Positions 16,610-24,294 of a stretch of DNA of 35,178 bases are shown here, one piece after another. The stretch spans positions 1-35,178 of the forward strand of contig JZRA01000025.1 of NCBI GenBank assembly GCA_001567485.1, written 5' to 3'. Position 1 is the first letter of the stretch; every line of letters starts with the position of its first letter. Origin of the DNA: Chloroflexi bacterium OLB13 (GTDB taxonomy: Bacteria; Chloroflexota; Anaerolineae; Aggregatilineales; Phototrophicaceae). The notes below the pieces were generated by a model. That model made no database searches and was not told where the DNA came from. It saw only the letters and a list, made by a program, of their open reading frames with translations. A program made the translations under genes and the position numbers.

Positions 16610-17244
16610 GGATGCAGCGCCCTCACAAACAATTCAGCAATTTCTTCAGCGATCTGTTCTCCGCTGAGGCGGCCGCCTTCGCTGTACCACACCGATACCC
16701 AGTTGTTCGCACCGAGGATCGTCTTGACGACGACCGGCACATCGACCGGCCGGAACTCGCCCGCCGCGATCCCCTCGCGGACGACGCGCTGGAACAACGC
16801 CTCGAACCGGCGGCGTTCGGCGAAAAAGCTGGCGCGGCGCGCGTTGTACTCGGCAATCGTCTCATCCGATAAGCCGCCGCGTGGCTGCTGCGCCACGATG
16901 TGCCGCACTTCGTACACCATCGCCACGCCGGCGGGACGGTTCTCGGTCTGGTTGGCGATGTGGATGTGGACGATACGGCGCAGCTTCTCGACGTTGGTCA
17001 GCGATGAGTCGTTCACGATCGACTCGATCTCGCGGGCGACGTAGCGCAGGCCCAATTCCAGCACAGCCAGCAGCAGCACGTCCTTGTTCTCGAAGTGGTG
17101 ATACAGGCTCGCCGCGGTCAGATTGACCTGCGCAGCGATGTCCTTCATCGTCGTGCCTTCGTAGCCGTTACGGCGCAGGACTTCGGCTGCGGCGTGAAGG
17201 ATGTCTTCACGGCTGACGGCTTGTTCGGCGGGTTTACGGGCCAC
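16606..17244 (-). CDS. TetR/AcrR-family transcriptional regulator
   Basis: 212 residues from GTG 17244, with GAGGA six bases upstream. The N-terminal helix-turn-helix is classical: ILHAAAEVLRRNGYEGTTMKDIAAQVNLTAASLYHHFENKDVLL (residues about 15-58). The C-terminal ligand-binding part resembles the TetR_C subgroup that includes KstR2- or fatty-acid-type regulators, but the ligand is unknown. It has its own promoter at 17282-17310. Its stop overlaps the sbcC start (GTGA), so it is the first gene of a tetR-sbcC operon. It is also divergent from glgB, which it could control. Confidence 0.92.
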   Translation of the reverse strand: MARKPAEQAVSREDILHAAAEVLRRNGYEGTTMKDIAAQVNLTAASLYHHFENKDVLLLAVLELGLRYVAREIESIVNDSSLTNVEKLRRIVHIHIANQTENRPAGVAMVYEVRHIVAQQPRGGLSDETIAEYNARRASFFAERRRFEALFQRVVREGIAAGEFRPVDVPVVVKTILGANNWVSVWYSEGGRLSGEQIAEEIAELFVRALHP

Positions 17245-17281
17245 GGGTAGTCCTCAACGGGGTGCGATCTCACAGAGCCGC

Positions 17282-17310
17282 ATTGTACGGGATGCACGGT
17301 GACGCGGCAA
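17282..17310 (-). promoter_or_regulatory. Promoter of the tetR-sbcC operon
   Basis: On the minus strand, TTGCCG (17310-17305), a 17-base spacer, and TACAAT (17287-17282). Predicted transcription start near 17275, about 30 bases before the GTG at 17244. Confidence 0.6.
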
Positions 17311-17345
17311 TTGTGCGCGTATCGCGGGTGACGGCCGCCATGCGC

Positions 17346-17351
17346 TACAAT
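17346..17351 (+). promoter_or_regulatory. Candidate -10 box for glgB
   Basis: TACAAT at 17346-17351, 48 bases before the glgB ATG. No good -35 is found at the right distance, so this is tentative; the gap is shared with the divergent tetR promoter. Confidence 0.3.
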
Positions 17352-17399
17352 CGACCTCATTCTGACCGCACGGCCGTAAGACGTAGAGGATTATGATAC

Positions 17400-19682
17400 A
17401 TGGCTTTAGACATAGAGATTCATCCCGATGCCGTGGCGGCGTTGGTCGAAGGGCGGCATGGCGCGCCGTTCGACCTTCTTGGCCCGCACGCGGTGGATGG
17501 TGGCGTGGCCGTTCGGGCCTTCCGGCCGTGGGCGAAGGAACTTGCCGTGGTGCTGCCGGATGGCGCTCAGCACCCGATGGAGAAAATCCACGCCGACGGG
17601 CTGTTCTCGGTGGTCGTGGACGGCGCGGTGATGGAAGGGTTCGCCTACCGCCTGAAGCAAACCGACTTCGAGGGCGTAATCACCGAGGTCGACGACCCGT
17701 ACCGGTTCGGCCCGCTGATGAGCGATGTCGACCTGTATCTATGGGGCGAGGGCAACTTGCTGTACGCCTATGACGCGTTCGGCGCGCACGTAGTCGAGCA
17801 TGAGGGCGTGCGGGGTGTGAACTTCGCGGTTTGGGCGCCGAACGCGCTGCGCATCAGCATCATCGGTGGTTTCAATCGCTGGGATGAGCGCGGCCTGCCG
17901 ATGCGGATGCGCACGGGCGGGGTATGGGAGTTGTTCGTCCCCGGCATCGGCGAGGGCGAGGTCTACCGCTACGATATCCGTTCGCACAATCAGGGGTGGC
18001 GTTTCCAGAAGTCCGATCCGTTCGCGTTCTTCAGCGAGGTGCGGCCTGCGAATGCCTCGATCGTCACCGACCTGTCCGGCTACCGCTGGGGCGACAGCGC
18101 GTGGATGGAAGCGCGCGCGCAGAGCGATCCACTCAAGAAGCCGATGGCGATTTATGAGGTGCATCTGGGGAGCTGGCAGCGCCACGACGACGGTTCTTGG
18201 CTGACCTACACCGAACTGGCCGACAAGCTCATCACCTACGTCAAGGATATGGGCTATACACACATCGAACTGATGCCGGTGACCGAGTACCCGTATGACG
18301 GCAGTTGGGGCTATCAGGTGACCGGCTACTTCGCCGCCACCAGCCGCTATGGCACGCCGCATCAGCTCATGGCGCTGATCGACGCGGCGCATCAAGCGGG
18401 CATCGGCGTGATCCTCGACTGGGTGCCGGCGCACTTCCCGAAAGACGGCCACGGCCTCAACTACTTCGACGGCACGCATCTCTACGAGCACGAGCATCCG
18501 CTTCAGCGTGAGCATCCTGACTGGGGCACGCTGATCTTCAACTTCGGCCGCAACGAGGTACGCAATTTCCTGCTCGCCAGCGCGCTGTTCTGGCTCAAGG
18601 AGTATCATGTCGACGGCCTGCGCGTGGACGCGGTGTCGTCGATCATCTACCTCGACTTCTCGCGCGAGCAGGGGCAGTGGATCCCCAACCGCTACGGCGG
18701 GCGTGAAAACCTCGACGCGATCAGCTTTCTGCGCCAGTTCAACGAGGTCGTCCATCGTGAAGCGCCGGGGGCGATCACCATCGCCGAGGAGTCGACGGCG
18801 TGGCCGATGGTCTCGCGGCCTATCTACATCGGCGGCCTCGGCTTCACGCTCAAGTGGAACATGGGCTGGATGCACGACACGCTCGAGTACCTCAAGGCCG
18901 ACCCGATCTACCGGCGTTGGAAGCACGACAAGATCACCTTCAGCCTGTTCTACGCCTTCAGCGAAAACTTCGTACTGTCGCTCAGCCACGACGAGGTCGT
19001 GCATCTCAAAGGCTCGATGATCAACAAGGCGCCGGGCGACTGGTGGCAGAAGTTCGCCACGGTGCGCCTTTTGTTCGGCTATATGTACACCCATCCGGGG
19101 AAAAAGCTCAACTTCATGGGGTCTGAGATCGGCCAGTGGCGCGAGTGGAGCGAGGCGCGTCAGCTGGATTGGCATCTGCTGTCGTGGGACACGCATCAGT
19201 CGCTGCAAAACTGGTGCAAGCGGCTTAACGCGTTCTACTGTAACGAGCCATCACTCTGGCAGCATGACTTCGACTTCCACGGGTTCAACTGGATCGACGC
19301 GAACGACAACGAGAACAGCGTCTTCAGCTACGTTCGCTATGCCGACGACAAGGACGATCTGCTGATCGTCATCGCAAGCTGGACGCCGGTGGTTCGGTAC
19401 GATTACCGGATCGGCGTGCCGAAGCCCGGCACATACCGCGAAGTCCTCAACAGCGATGCGGCCGAGTTCGGTGGCGGGGGCGTCGGGAATCCTGAGCCGC
19501 TGCACAGTCAGGAACACCGCCATCACGAATGGGAACACAGCCTGACGCTGACCGTGCCGCCGCTGGCGGTGATCGTGCTGCGGCCTGACCGCGAGCCGGA
19601 GCGCGAACCGGACACAGTTGAAGCACCGGCGGTTGTCGCGCCGCCGGCCGATCCAGATGTTAACTCAGGGATCGCCGGATGA
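17400..19682 (+). CDS. glgB: 1,4-alpha-glucan branching enzyme
   Basis: 760 residues from ATG 17400, GAGGA nine bases upstream. Order of domains: N1 region (residues 1-100), CBM48 (about 120-215), GH13 catalytic barrel (about 250-600) and C-terminal beta domain, as in full-length GlgB. Motifs: EVHLGSWQRH, MPVTEYPYDGSWGYQ, the nucleophile D410 in GLRVDAVSSIIY, the acid/base Glu in IAEEST (463-464) and the transition-state Asp in SLSHDEVVH (531). It transfers alpha-1,4 chains to alpha-1,6 branches in glycogen. The tail beyond the usual end is a Pro/Glu-rich extension of about 30 residues. No other glycogen gene is adjacent. Its TGA overlaps the next ATG (ATGA). Confidence 0.96.
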   Translation: MALDIEIHPDAVAALVEGRHGAPFDLLGPHAVDGGVAVRAFRPWAKELAVVLPDGAQHPMEKIHADGLFSVVVDGAVMEGFAYRLKQTDFEGVITEVDDPYRFGPLMSDVDLYLWGEGNLLYAYDAFGAHVVEHEGVRGVNFAVWAPNALRISIIGGFNRWDERGLPMRMRTGGVWELFVPGIGEGEVYRYDIRSHNQGWRFQKSDPFAFFSEVRPANASIVTDLSGYRWGDSAWMEARAQSDPLKKPMAIYEVHLGSWQRHDDGSWLTYTELADKLITYVKDMGYTHIELMPVTEYPYDGSWGYQVTGYFAATSRYGTPHQLMALIDAAHQAGIGVILDWVPAHFPKDGHGLNYFDGTHLYEHEHPLQREHPDWGTLIFNFGRNEVRNFLLASALFWLKEYHVDGLRVDAVSSIIYLDFSREQGQWIPNRYGGRENLDAISFLRQFNEVVHREAPGAITIAEESTAWPMVSRPIYIGGLGFTLKWNMGWMHDTLEYLKADPIYRRWKHDKITFSLFYAFSENFVLSLSHDEVVHLKGSMINKAPGDWWQKFATVRLLFGYMYTHPGKKLNFMGSEIGQWREWSEARQLDWHLLSWDTHQSLQNWCKRLNAFYCNEPSLWQHDFDFHGFNWIDANDNENSVFSYVRYADDKDDLLIVIASWTPVVRYDYRIGVPKPGTYREVLNSDAAEFGGGGVGNPEPLHSQEHRHHEWEHSLTLTVPPLAVIVLRPDREPEREPDTVEAPAVVAPPADPDVNSGIAG

Positions 19683-20443
19683 GCGCGGATGTCCTGCTCG
19701 AACGCGACGCCGACGGCATCGCTATCCTGACGTTCAACCGGCCGCATGTCCGCAATGCGCTCACGCTGGACGCGATGCGCCAGTTTCACGGGCTGATCGA
19801 GTCACTGGCCGATGACCCGTCCTTGCGCGTCTTGATCGTGACCGGCGCGGGGCGTGATGCGTTCTGCTCCGGCGGCGACTTGATCGACCTGCAAAGCCGC
19901 CCGACCGAGGCCGATGCCCGCGAGTTCATCACCATCATGGGCGACGCGCTGGCGATCATGGAGCGCCTGCCAGCGCCGGTCATCGCCGCCGTTCATGGCT
20001 ACGCGCTCGGCGGCGGCAGCGAAATTGCCATCGCGTGCGATCTGCGCATCGTGGATGAGGCCGCGCAGATGGGGTTCGTGCAAATCCGCATGGCGCTCAC
20101 GCCGGGGTGGGGCGCAGGTCAGCGGCTGATGCGTACAGTCGGTTACAGCCGCGCGTTGGCGATCTTGCTCGAAGGCCGACCGATGGGCGCGGATGAGCTG
20201 TTGGCGTTCGGGCTGGCGCATCACGTCGCGCCGCGCGCGCAGGCGCTGGACGAGGCCTTGACGCTCGCCCGGCGCATCGCCAAGCACCCGCCAACGGTGG
20301 TCGCGTCGATCAAGCGCGTGCTGTGGGCCGGGCTGACACAGCCCTACGCCGACGCGCTGCAAACCGAAAGAGACGTATTCCCCGCGCTGTGGGCCGCCGA
20401 AGATCACCTGCGCGCGGTGGAGATGTTTCTGAACCGCCGCTAA
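19679..20443 (+). CDS. Enoyl-CoA hydratase/isomerase (crotonase) family protein
   Basis: 254 residues, ATG overlapping the glgB stop by four bases. The crotonase fold is clear: FNRPHVRNAL, the oxyanion-hole loop FCSGGDLIDL and the helix GYALGGGSEIAIACDLRI. The first catalytic Glu of hydratases is present (E115 in GGGSE), but the position of the second (E164 in rat enoyl-CoA hydratase) holds Gln (Q135 in MGFVQIRMALTPGWGAGQRL). The PGWGAGQRL segment also recalls ethylmalonyl/methylmalonyl-CoA decarboxylases. Water addition is therefore doubtful; isomerase, decarboxylase or hydrolase activity are alternatives. Coupling with glgB is a matter of position; I see no pathway link. Confidence 0.88.
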   Translation: MSADVLLERDADGIAILTFNRPHVRNALTLDAMRQFHGLIESLADDPSLRVLIVTGAGRDAFCSGGDLIDLQSRPTEADAREFITIMGDALAIMERLPAPVIAAVHGYALGGGSEIAIACDLRIVDEAAQMGFVQIRMALTPGWGAGQRLMRTVGYSRALAILLEGRPMGADELLAFGLAHHVAPRAQALDEALTLARRIAKHPPTVVASIKRVLWAGLTQPYADALQTERDVFPALWAAEDHLRAVEMFLNRR

Positions 20444-20546
20444 AGTGAGTAGTTGAGGGGGTGAGTGATGAGAAAACGCCGCGCCGTATAGCTCGACTAA
20501 CGGTTCAAGATGGGAGACCGAGCCTCTCGACTTTCGGGCTTAAACG

Positions 20547-20552
20547 TATAAT
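20547..20552 (+). promoter_or_regulatory. Candidate -10 box for the SAM methyltransferase gene
   Basis: Perfect TATAAT at 20547-20552, about 24 bases before the GTG start; -35 region is weak. A short leader with GAGAGGAG would result. Confidence 0.4.
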
Positions 20553-20575
20553 AGGGACACGAGAGGAGTGCTGCC

Positions 20576-21343
20576 GTGAGTGGTTTTTACGCCCAGATCG
20601 CGCGTTACTACGATGCCGAGAACACCGACAAGAACGACGATCTGCCGTTCTACCTTGAGCTGGCGCAGGACATCGACGGGCCGATCCTCGACGTAGGCTG
20701 TGGCACAGGCCGCGTGATGTTCCCGCTGGCGCGTGCCGGTTACGACGTTCACGGCATCGACAACGAGCCGCGCATGTTGGAACGCGCCCGCGCCCTGCTC
20801 GACGCCGAACAAGAGCTGACCGATCGCCTGCACTTCTATGAAGGCGACGCGCGTACCTTCAAGTTCCCCGTCAAGTTCGGCCTGACGCTCGTCCCGTATA
20901 ACGGCTTGATGCATTTCCTCGATCAGGACTCGCAAATCACGGTGCTGCGCCACCTGCGTGAACACACCCGCGACGATGGGCTGCTGGTGCTTGACCTGCC
21001 CAACGCCGGCGATGTGTATGCGACCGAGGACTCCGACGGACTGATCTTCGAGCGCACGTTTCTTGAGCCGGAGACCGGACATCTGGTCATGCAGCAGTCG
21101 ATCAGCACGCTCGACCGCACGATGCAAACGCTTCAGGTGACGTGGATCTACGACGAGATCACCGCCGACGGCACGGTGAAGCGGACGTTTGCGCCGCTGC
21201 GCCTGTACTACTACTTTGCGAGTGAGATCAAGCTGCTGCTGATGATGACCGGTTGGGAAGTCAGTACGATCTACGGCGATCTCGACGGCGGTGAGTTCGA
21301 GGATGGCGCGCCGCGTATGGTCGTCATCGCCCGGCCGGCCTGA
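20576..21343 (+). CDS. Class I SAM-dependent methyltransferase
   Basis: 255 residues from GTG 20576, chosen because GAGAGGAG lies eight bases upstream. The Rossmann motif I is ILDVGCGTGRVMFPLARAGYDVHGIDNE (residues about 38-65), followed by motif II/III-like segments (FYEGDARTF, FGLTLVPYNGLMHF) and a beta-rich tail (TWIYDEITADGTVKRTF...). The acceptor substrate is not deducible; relatives methylate small molecules. It is downstream of the crotonase gene after 132 bases that include a likely own promoter, so it probably forms a separate unit. A low-complexity repeat follows the stop. Confidence 0.85.
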   Translation: MSGFYAQIARYYDAENTDKNDDLPFYLELAQDIDGPILDVGCGTGRVMFPLARAGYDVHGIDNEPRMLERARALLDAEQELTDRLHFYEGDARTFKFPVKFGLTLVPYNGLMHFLDQDSQITVLRHLREHTRDDGLLVLDLPNAGDVYATEDSDGLIFERTFLEPETGHLVMQQSISTLDRTMQTLQVTWIYDEITADGTVKRTFAPLRLYYYFASEIKLLLMMTGWEVSTIYGDLDGGEFEDGAPRMVVIARPA

Positions 21344-21352
21344 CCCCAGATT

Positions 21353-21425
21353 TCTGCCTTCTGCCCCCTGCCTCCTGACAACTTCCCCCTGATTACTGAC
21401 TCCTGACTCCTGAATACTGCCCCCT
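21353..21425 (-). repeat. Low-complexity repeat between convergent genes
   Basis: CTGCCCCCTGCCTCCTGACAACTT and similar units, read on the other strand as AGTTGTCAGGAGGCAGGGGGCAG, the same family as the CAGTTGTCAG repeats at 13112-13170 and 35061-35178. It occupies the gap between the methyltransferase and the PASTA-protein gene. Confidence 0.7.
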
Positions 21426-22506
21426 AACGGGGCATAATGCACACGGTCATACGGTCGTTGAGCGCGGCGTTGCACAAGCGCCGCTTGCCATCCTGTCCCT
21501 GAACCTCGAAATTGGCGCTCCACCACGCCTGCGACGCTTGAACGGTATACGTCACGATCATGGCGCAGTCCTGTAGGCCGGCAGGTTCGGTCACGGCATC
21601 GGTCGCGAACACTACGCACTGATTGGGGGCGAGGCGGTTGATCCGCGCGACGATCTCGGGGCGGCCGAACAGGGCGTTGTTGATCTTGAATTCCCGCCCG
21701 AATGGATCGGGGTTCTCCAGCCCGTTGACGAGGACGGTGTCGTTGATCCGCATCCACTTGTCTGGCGAGATGTTGATGACGGCGAGCGTGTCGCGGGTGT
21801 AGGCGATGTAGATGAACGGGACATCGTCGCCCTGCGCGTCGGCGGCGATATACAGCTCGCATGTCAGCGGCCGATCCTGTGAGTTCGTCGGAGCTGCATC
21901 GCACACGGCGCGCTCGACGCCATTTTGCAGCACGCGGAACGTGCGCGCACCGCTGGCGGCCGTCCAGAAGTGCTCGCCGCGGTTGTTGGTCGTCAGCCAA
22001 TTCTGGATGTACTCGCACTCCGGCAGTGACTTCGGCCCGCTGCGCCCCACCGACCACACCTGCGTACACTGGCGCGGCCGCACGATGTCCGACCAGCGGC
22101 CGGCGTTGAAGGCCGCGGACTGCGTGCTTTCGACCGTCTCGAACGACAGCCCGCCCAGCCGCAGGACGGCGTGGGTCAGGTTGATCAACGTGAGGTCGTT
22201 GTCGTCATACACGAGGCGGATGTTGGCCGAGCGCGCGATCTCGACATCGACCTCCGACCCCGCGGCGGCGGACTGGCCGGCGGCGACCGATTGACCGCTG
22301 ACGACATCAGGCGTGCGGCCATCGACTGGCACGACGATCTCGCGGCCGAGCGCAAGCCCCGCCGCGTTGAGCTGTGCGGCAGCCTGCGCGACGGTGAGGC
22401 CGTTCAGGTCAGGCACGGTCACTTGCTGGGGCTGCGCGGCGATGCCCGCAGACACACCGGCGACGGCCATCAGTACCGCCGCCATTTTGCAGATACGTTT
22501 CAACAT
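21424..22506 (-). CDS. Secreted protein with one PASTA domain
   Basis: 360 residues from ATG 22506, preferred because it gives a normal signal peptide (MLKRICKMAAVLMAVAGVSAGIAAQ); ATG 22548 or 22677 would extend it. Residues about 27-92 form a PASTA domain (VTVPDLNGLTVAQAAAQLNAAGL...VVSGQSVAAGQSAAAGSEVDVEIA), a module that binds peptidoglycan fragments in other proteins. The remaining 260 residues contain several Cys (CTQVWS, CEYIQNWL, CDAAP, CELYIA, CVVF) that may form disulfides, and no known domain. Export and an extracellular role are inferred. It is divergent from the DUF11-type protein with two small palindromes between them. Confidence 0.7.
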   Translation of the reverse strand: MLKRICKMAAVLMAVAGVSAGIAAQPQQVTVPDLNGLTVAQAAAQLNAAGLALGREIVVPVDGRTPDVVSGQSVAAGQSAAAGSEVDVEIARSANIRLVYDDNDLTLINLTHAVLRLGGLSFETVESTQSAAFNAGRWSDIVRPRQCTQVWSVGRSGPKSLPECEYIQNWLTTNNRGEHFWTAASGARTFRVLQNGVERAVCDAAPTNSQDRPLTCELYIAADAQGDDVPFIYIAYTRDTLAVINISPDKWMRINDTVLVNGLENPDPFGREFKINNALFGRPEIVARINRLAPNQCVVFATDAVTEPAGLQDCAMIVTYTVQASQAWWSANFEVQGQDGKRRLCNAALNDRMTVCIMPR

Positions 22507-22570
22507 GAGCCAACCCCGGAAGCGCGACAGTTCAGAGAACTTCTTCATACAGCATAACCGAGGAAGCCCG

Positions 22571-22606
22571 TGCAATGTTGCATGATGCGAGAGGTACTTA
22601 CGTACC
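22571..22606. promoter_or_regulatory. Two small palindromes in a divergent intergenic region
   Basis: TGCAATGTTGCA (22571-22582, 5-bp arms) and GGTAC-TTAC-GTACC (22593-22606) lie 10 bases apart between the divergent starts at 22506 and 22700. Such spacing, about one helical turn, is what one would expect of a paired operator, but no regulator is adjacent. Confidence 0.35.
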
Positions 22607-22699
22607 GACCCCGCGACATTCGCAGAAGGTCGGCGGTATAGCGTGTACGATGGAGGCATCGTCGAGCCTGAAGTCATTGGGGTGATGGAGAACGATCTT

Positions 22700-24205
22700 A
22701 TGAGAAACAGAGCGTGGATGGGCCGGCGCAGCAGGGCGGTGGTTCTGCTTCTGGCGATGATAGCTATCGTGTCGATCGGTCTTGCGCAGAGCGGCGCAGC
22801 GGTGCAGCTGCTCAGCTTCAGCGTGAGCTACGGCGGGCGCGTATACGACAGCGCGTTGAATCAAACCAGCTTCTCGTACGTGGTGGCCGGTGTCGATCAA
22901 TCCCCCGATCTCAGCCACTTCGATGTCGGCATTCCGAGCTGCACGCCGCCGCTTCTGGTCGTCGAGACCCTTCCAGCGGAAGCCGTGTCGTTCGGCACGG
23001 ATCCGACGACCGGCGTATCCGGGATCAAATGGGATCTGCCGCTGTCCACCAGCGAGACTCGCACCTACAGCATCGCGTTTCTCGGCAGTGTGGCCGAGGG
23101 GGATGTGCAGGTCGCGGTGAAGGCGGGGAACGGGTTTGAGATCGCATCGCTGCCCGGCCCGTCGTGCCAGACCGCTTCGATCGATTTGGACAAGTTCGTC
23201 TCCAACGACGGCGTGACGTGGGACAACGCCGATGATGCGCCCGGCCCGGAGTATCAGGCTGGCGATCAGGTGTCGTTCCGTTTCGTAATCACCAACGTCG
23301 GCAACGTCGAAGTGACCGGCATCGGCCTAACCGACAGCCTGTTTGACGCGTCCGCGTGCAGCTGGCCTGAGACGTTCCCTGTCGGCGCTTTGGCCGAGTG
23401 TACCATCGGGCCATTCGCCGTGACGGAGGGCCAGCACACCAACGTCGCCACAGCGACCGCCCTATACGAAGGCGTCACAATCACAGCGGACGACGATGCG
23501 CACTACTTCAGCGGCGACCTGCCCGCGATCACCGTCGAGAAGCAGATTTCCAAGAACGGCGGCTCAACGTGGGCCGACACGATCCGCGTGAACCGCGTGC
23601 GTGATGTGGTGTACCGGTTCGTGGTGACCAACACCGGCAACGTCCCGCTGTCCAATCTGGTGCTGGTGGACGACACCTACAGCACGGCGTCGTGCATCCT
23701 TCCGGCTGAGCTTGTCCCCGGGGCGTCTTACGAGTGCGTGATCGGGCCGTTCCCGACCGGGGAGAGCGACCATACCAACACAGTAACCGCGTCCGGAGAC
23801 CACGAGGGGCAGACGGTCAGCGATACCGACACCGCCAGCTACCGTGTCACCGCAGACGACACGTCCGGCGTGGTCATCATTATCGAAGGCCCGGTCGAAG
23901 AGATCAACATCAACATCATCACCATCTTCGGGATCGATATTGAGGTCGACGCGAATGATCCGGTGCTGACATCCATTCACATCGGGGATATCGTGCGCGT
24001 TGAAGGCGACCTGCTGGAAGGCGGGACGACCATCGTCATCGTCGCCGTGACCGTGGTGATTGTGGATGTCGACATCATCCTCGTCGGCGCGCCCAGCGGC
24101 CCGATCTTTGTGCCGATTGGCTGCAAGCTGACCGGGTTTGGCAACGGCCGGATCCGCTTGAAGTGCCATGGCAAGGGGAGTGGCTCCAGCCGCAAGTCGT
24201 CCTAA
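22700..24205 (+). CDS. Secreted surface protein with DUF11/DUF7507-type repeats and an unusual beta-rich tail
   Basis: 501 residues from ATG 22700, supported by GGAG nine bases upstream; ATG 22685 is the alternative. A signal peptide (RAVVLLLAMIAIVSIG, cleavage near AQS) is followed by about 110 residues of unrecognised beta structure. Then come two repeats of the DUF11/DUF7507 kind: VSFRFVITNVGNVEVTGIGLTD and VVYRFVVTNTGNVPLSNLVLVDD, each ending CTIGPF/CVIGPF and a HTN motif. The last 115 residues (EGPVEEININIITIFGIDIEVD...VRVEGDLLEGGTTIVIVAVTVVIVDVDI) are very rich in alternating Ile/Val, resembling OB-fold DUF5666 modules, and end with a basic GKGSGSSRKSS tail. No sortase or PorSS-type anchor is visible. 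Exported structural or adhesin role inferred. Confidence 0.7.
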   Translation: MRNRAWMGRRSRAVVLLLAMIAIVSIGLAQSGAAVQLLSFSVSYGGRVYDSALNQTSFSYVVAGVDQSPDLSHFDVGIPSCTPPLLVVETLPAEAVSFGTDPTTGVSGIKWDLPLSTSETRTYSIAFLGSVAEGDVQVAVKAGNGFEIASLPGPSCQTASIDLDKFVSNDGVTWDNADDAPGPEYQAGDQVSFRFVITNVGNVEVTGIGLTDSLFDASACSWPETFPVGALAECTIGPFAVTEGQHTNVATATALYEGVTITADDDAHYFSGDLPAITVEKQISKNGGSTWADTIRVNRVRDVVYRFVVTNTGNVPLSNLVLVDDTYSTASCILPAELVPGASYECVIGPFPTGESDHTNTVTASGDHEGQTVSDTDTASYRVTADDTSGVVIIIEGPVEEININIITIFGIDIEVDANDPVLTSIHIGDIVRVEGDLLEGGTTIVIVAVTVVIVDVDIILVGAPSGPIFVPIGCKLTGFGNGRIRLKCHGKGSGSSRKSS

Positions 24206-24213
24206 CGTATGCG

Positions 24214-24272
24214 CGATGCCCGTGCTGCCCTGTCGGACGCGGTGATTCGCCACCGGCATCGGGCGGGGCAGC
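24214..24272 (+). other. Possible structured leader before the polytopic membrane protein gene
   Basis: CGATGCC (24214-24220) can pair with GGCATCG (24255-24261), while GCTGCCCTGTC (24224-24234) can pair with 24262-24272 around a nested CGGTG/CACCG hairpin (24240-24255). The two long pairings cross, so they exclude each other or form a pseudoknot. GC-rich sequence makes chance pairing plausible. Confidence 0.25.
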
Positions 24273-24294
24273 TTCCACGTCCGGAAGGTGAGTC

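Noticed and set aside
17739..19208. 489-codon antisense frame over glgB
   Set aside because: Shadow frame of a highly conserved enzyme.
20461..20658. 65-codon frame before the SAM methyltransferase
   Set aside because: Starts in a low-complexity repeat, overlaps the real gene and its promoter, and has no homology-like features.
20540..22069. 509-codon antisense frame spanning the methyltransferase and the end of the PASTA-protein gene
   Set aside because: Crosses two real genes and the low-complexity repeat; no protein-like segments.
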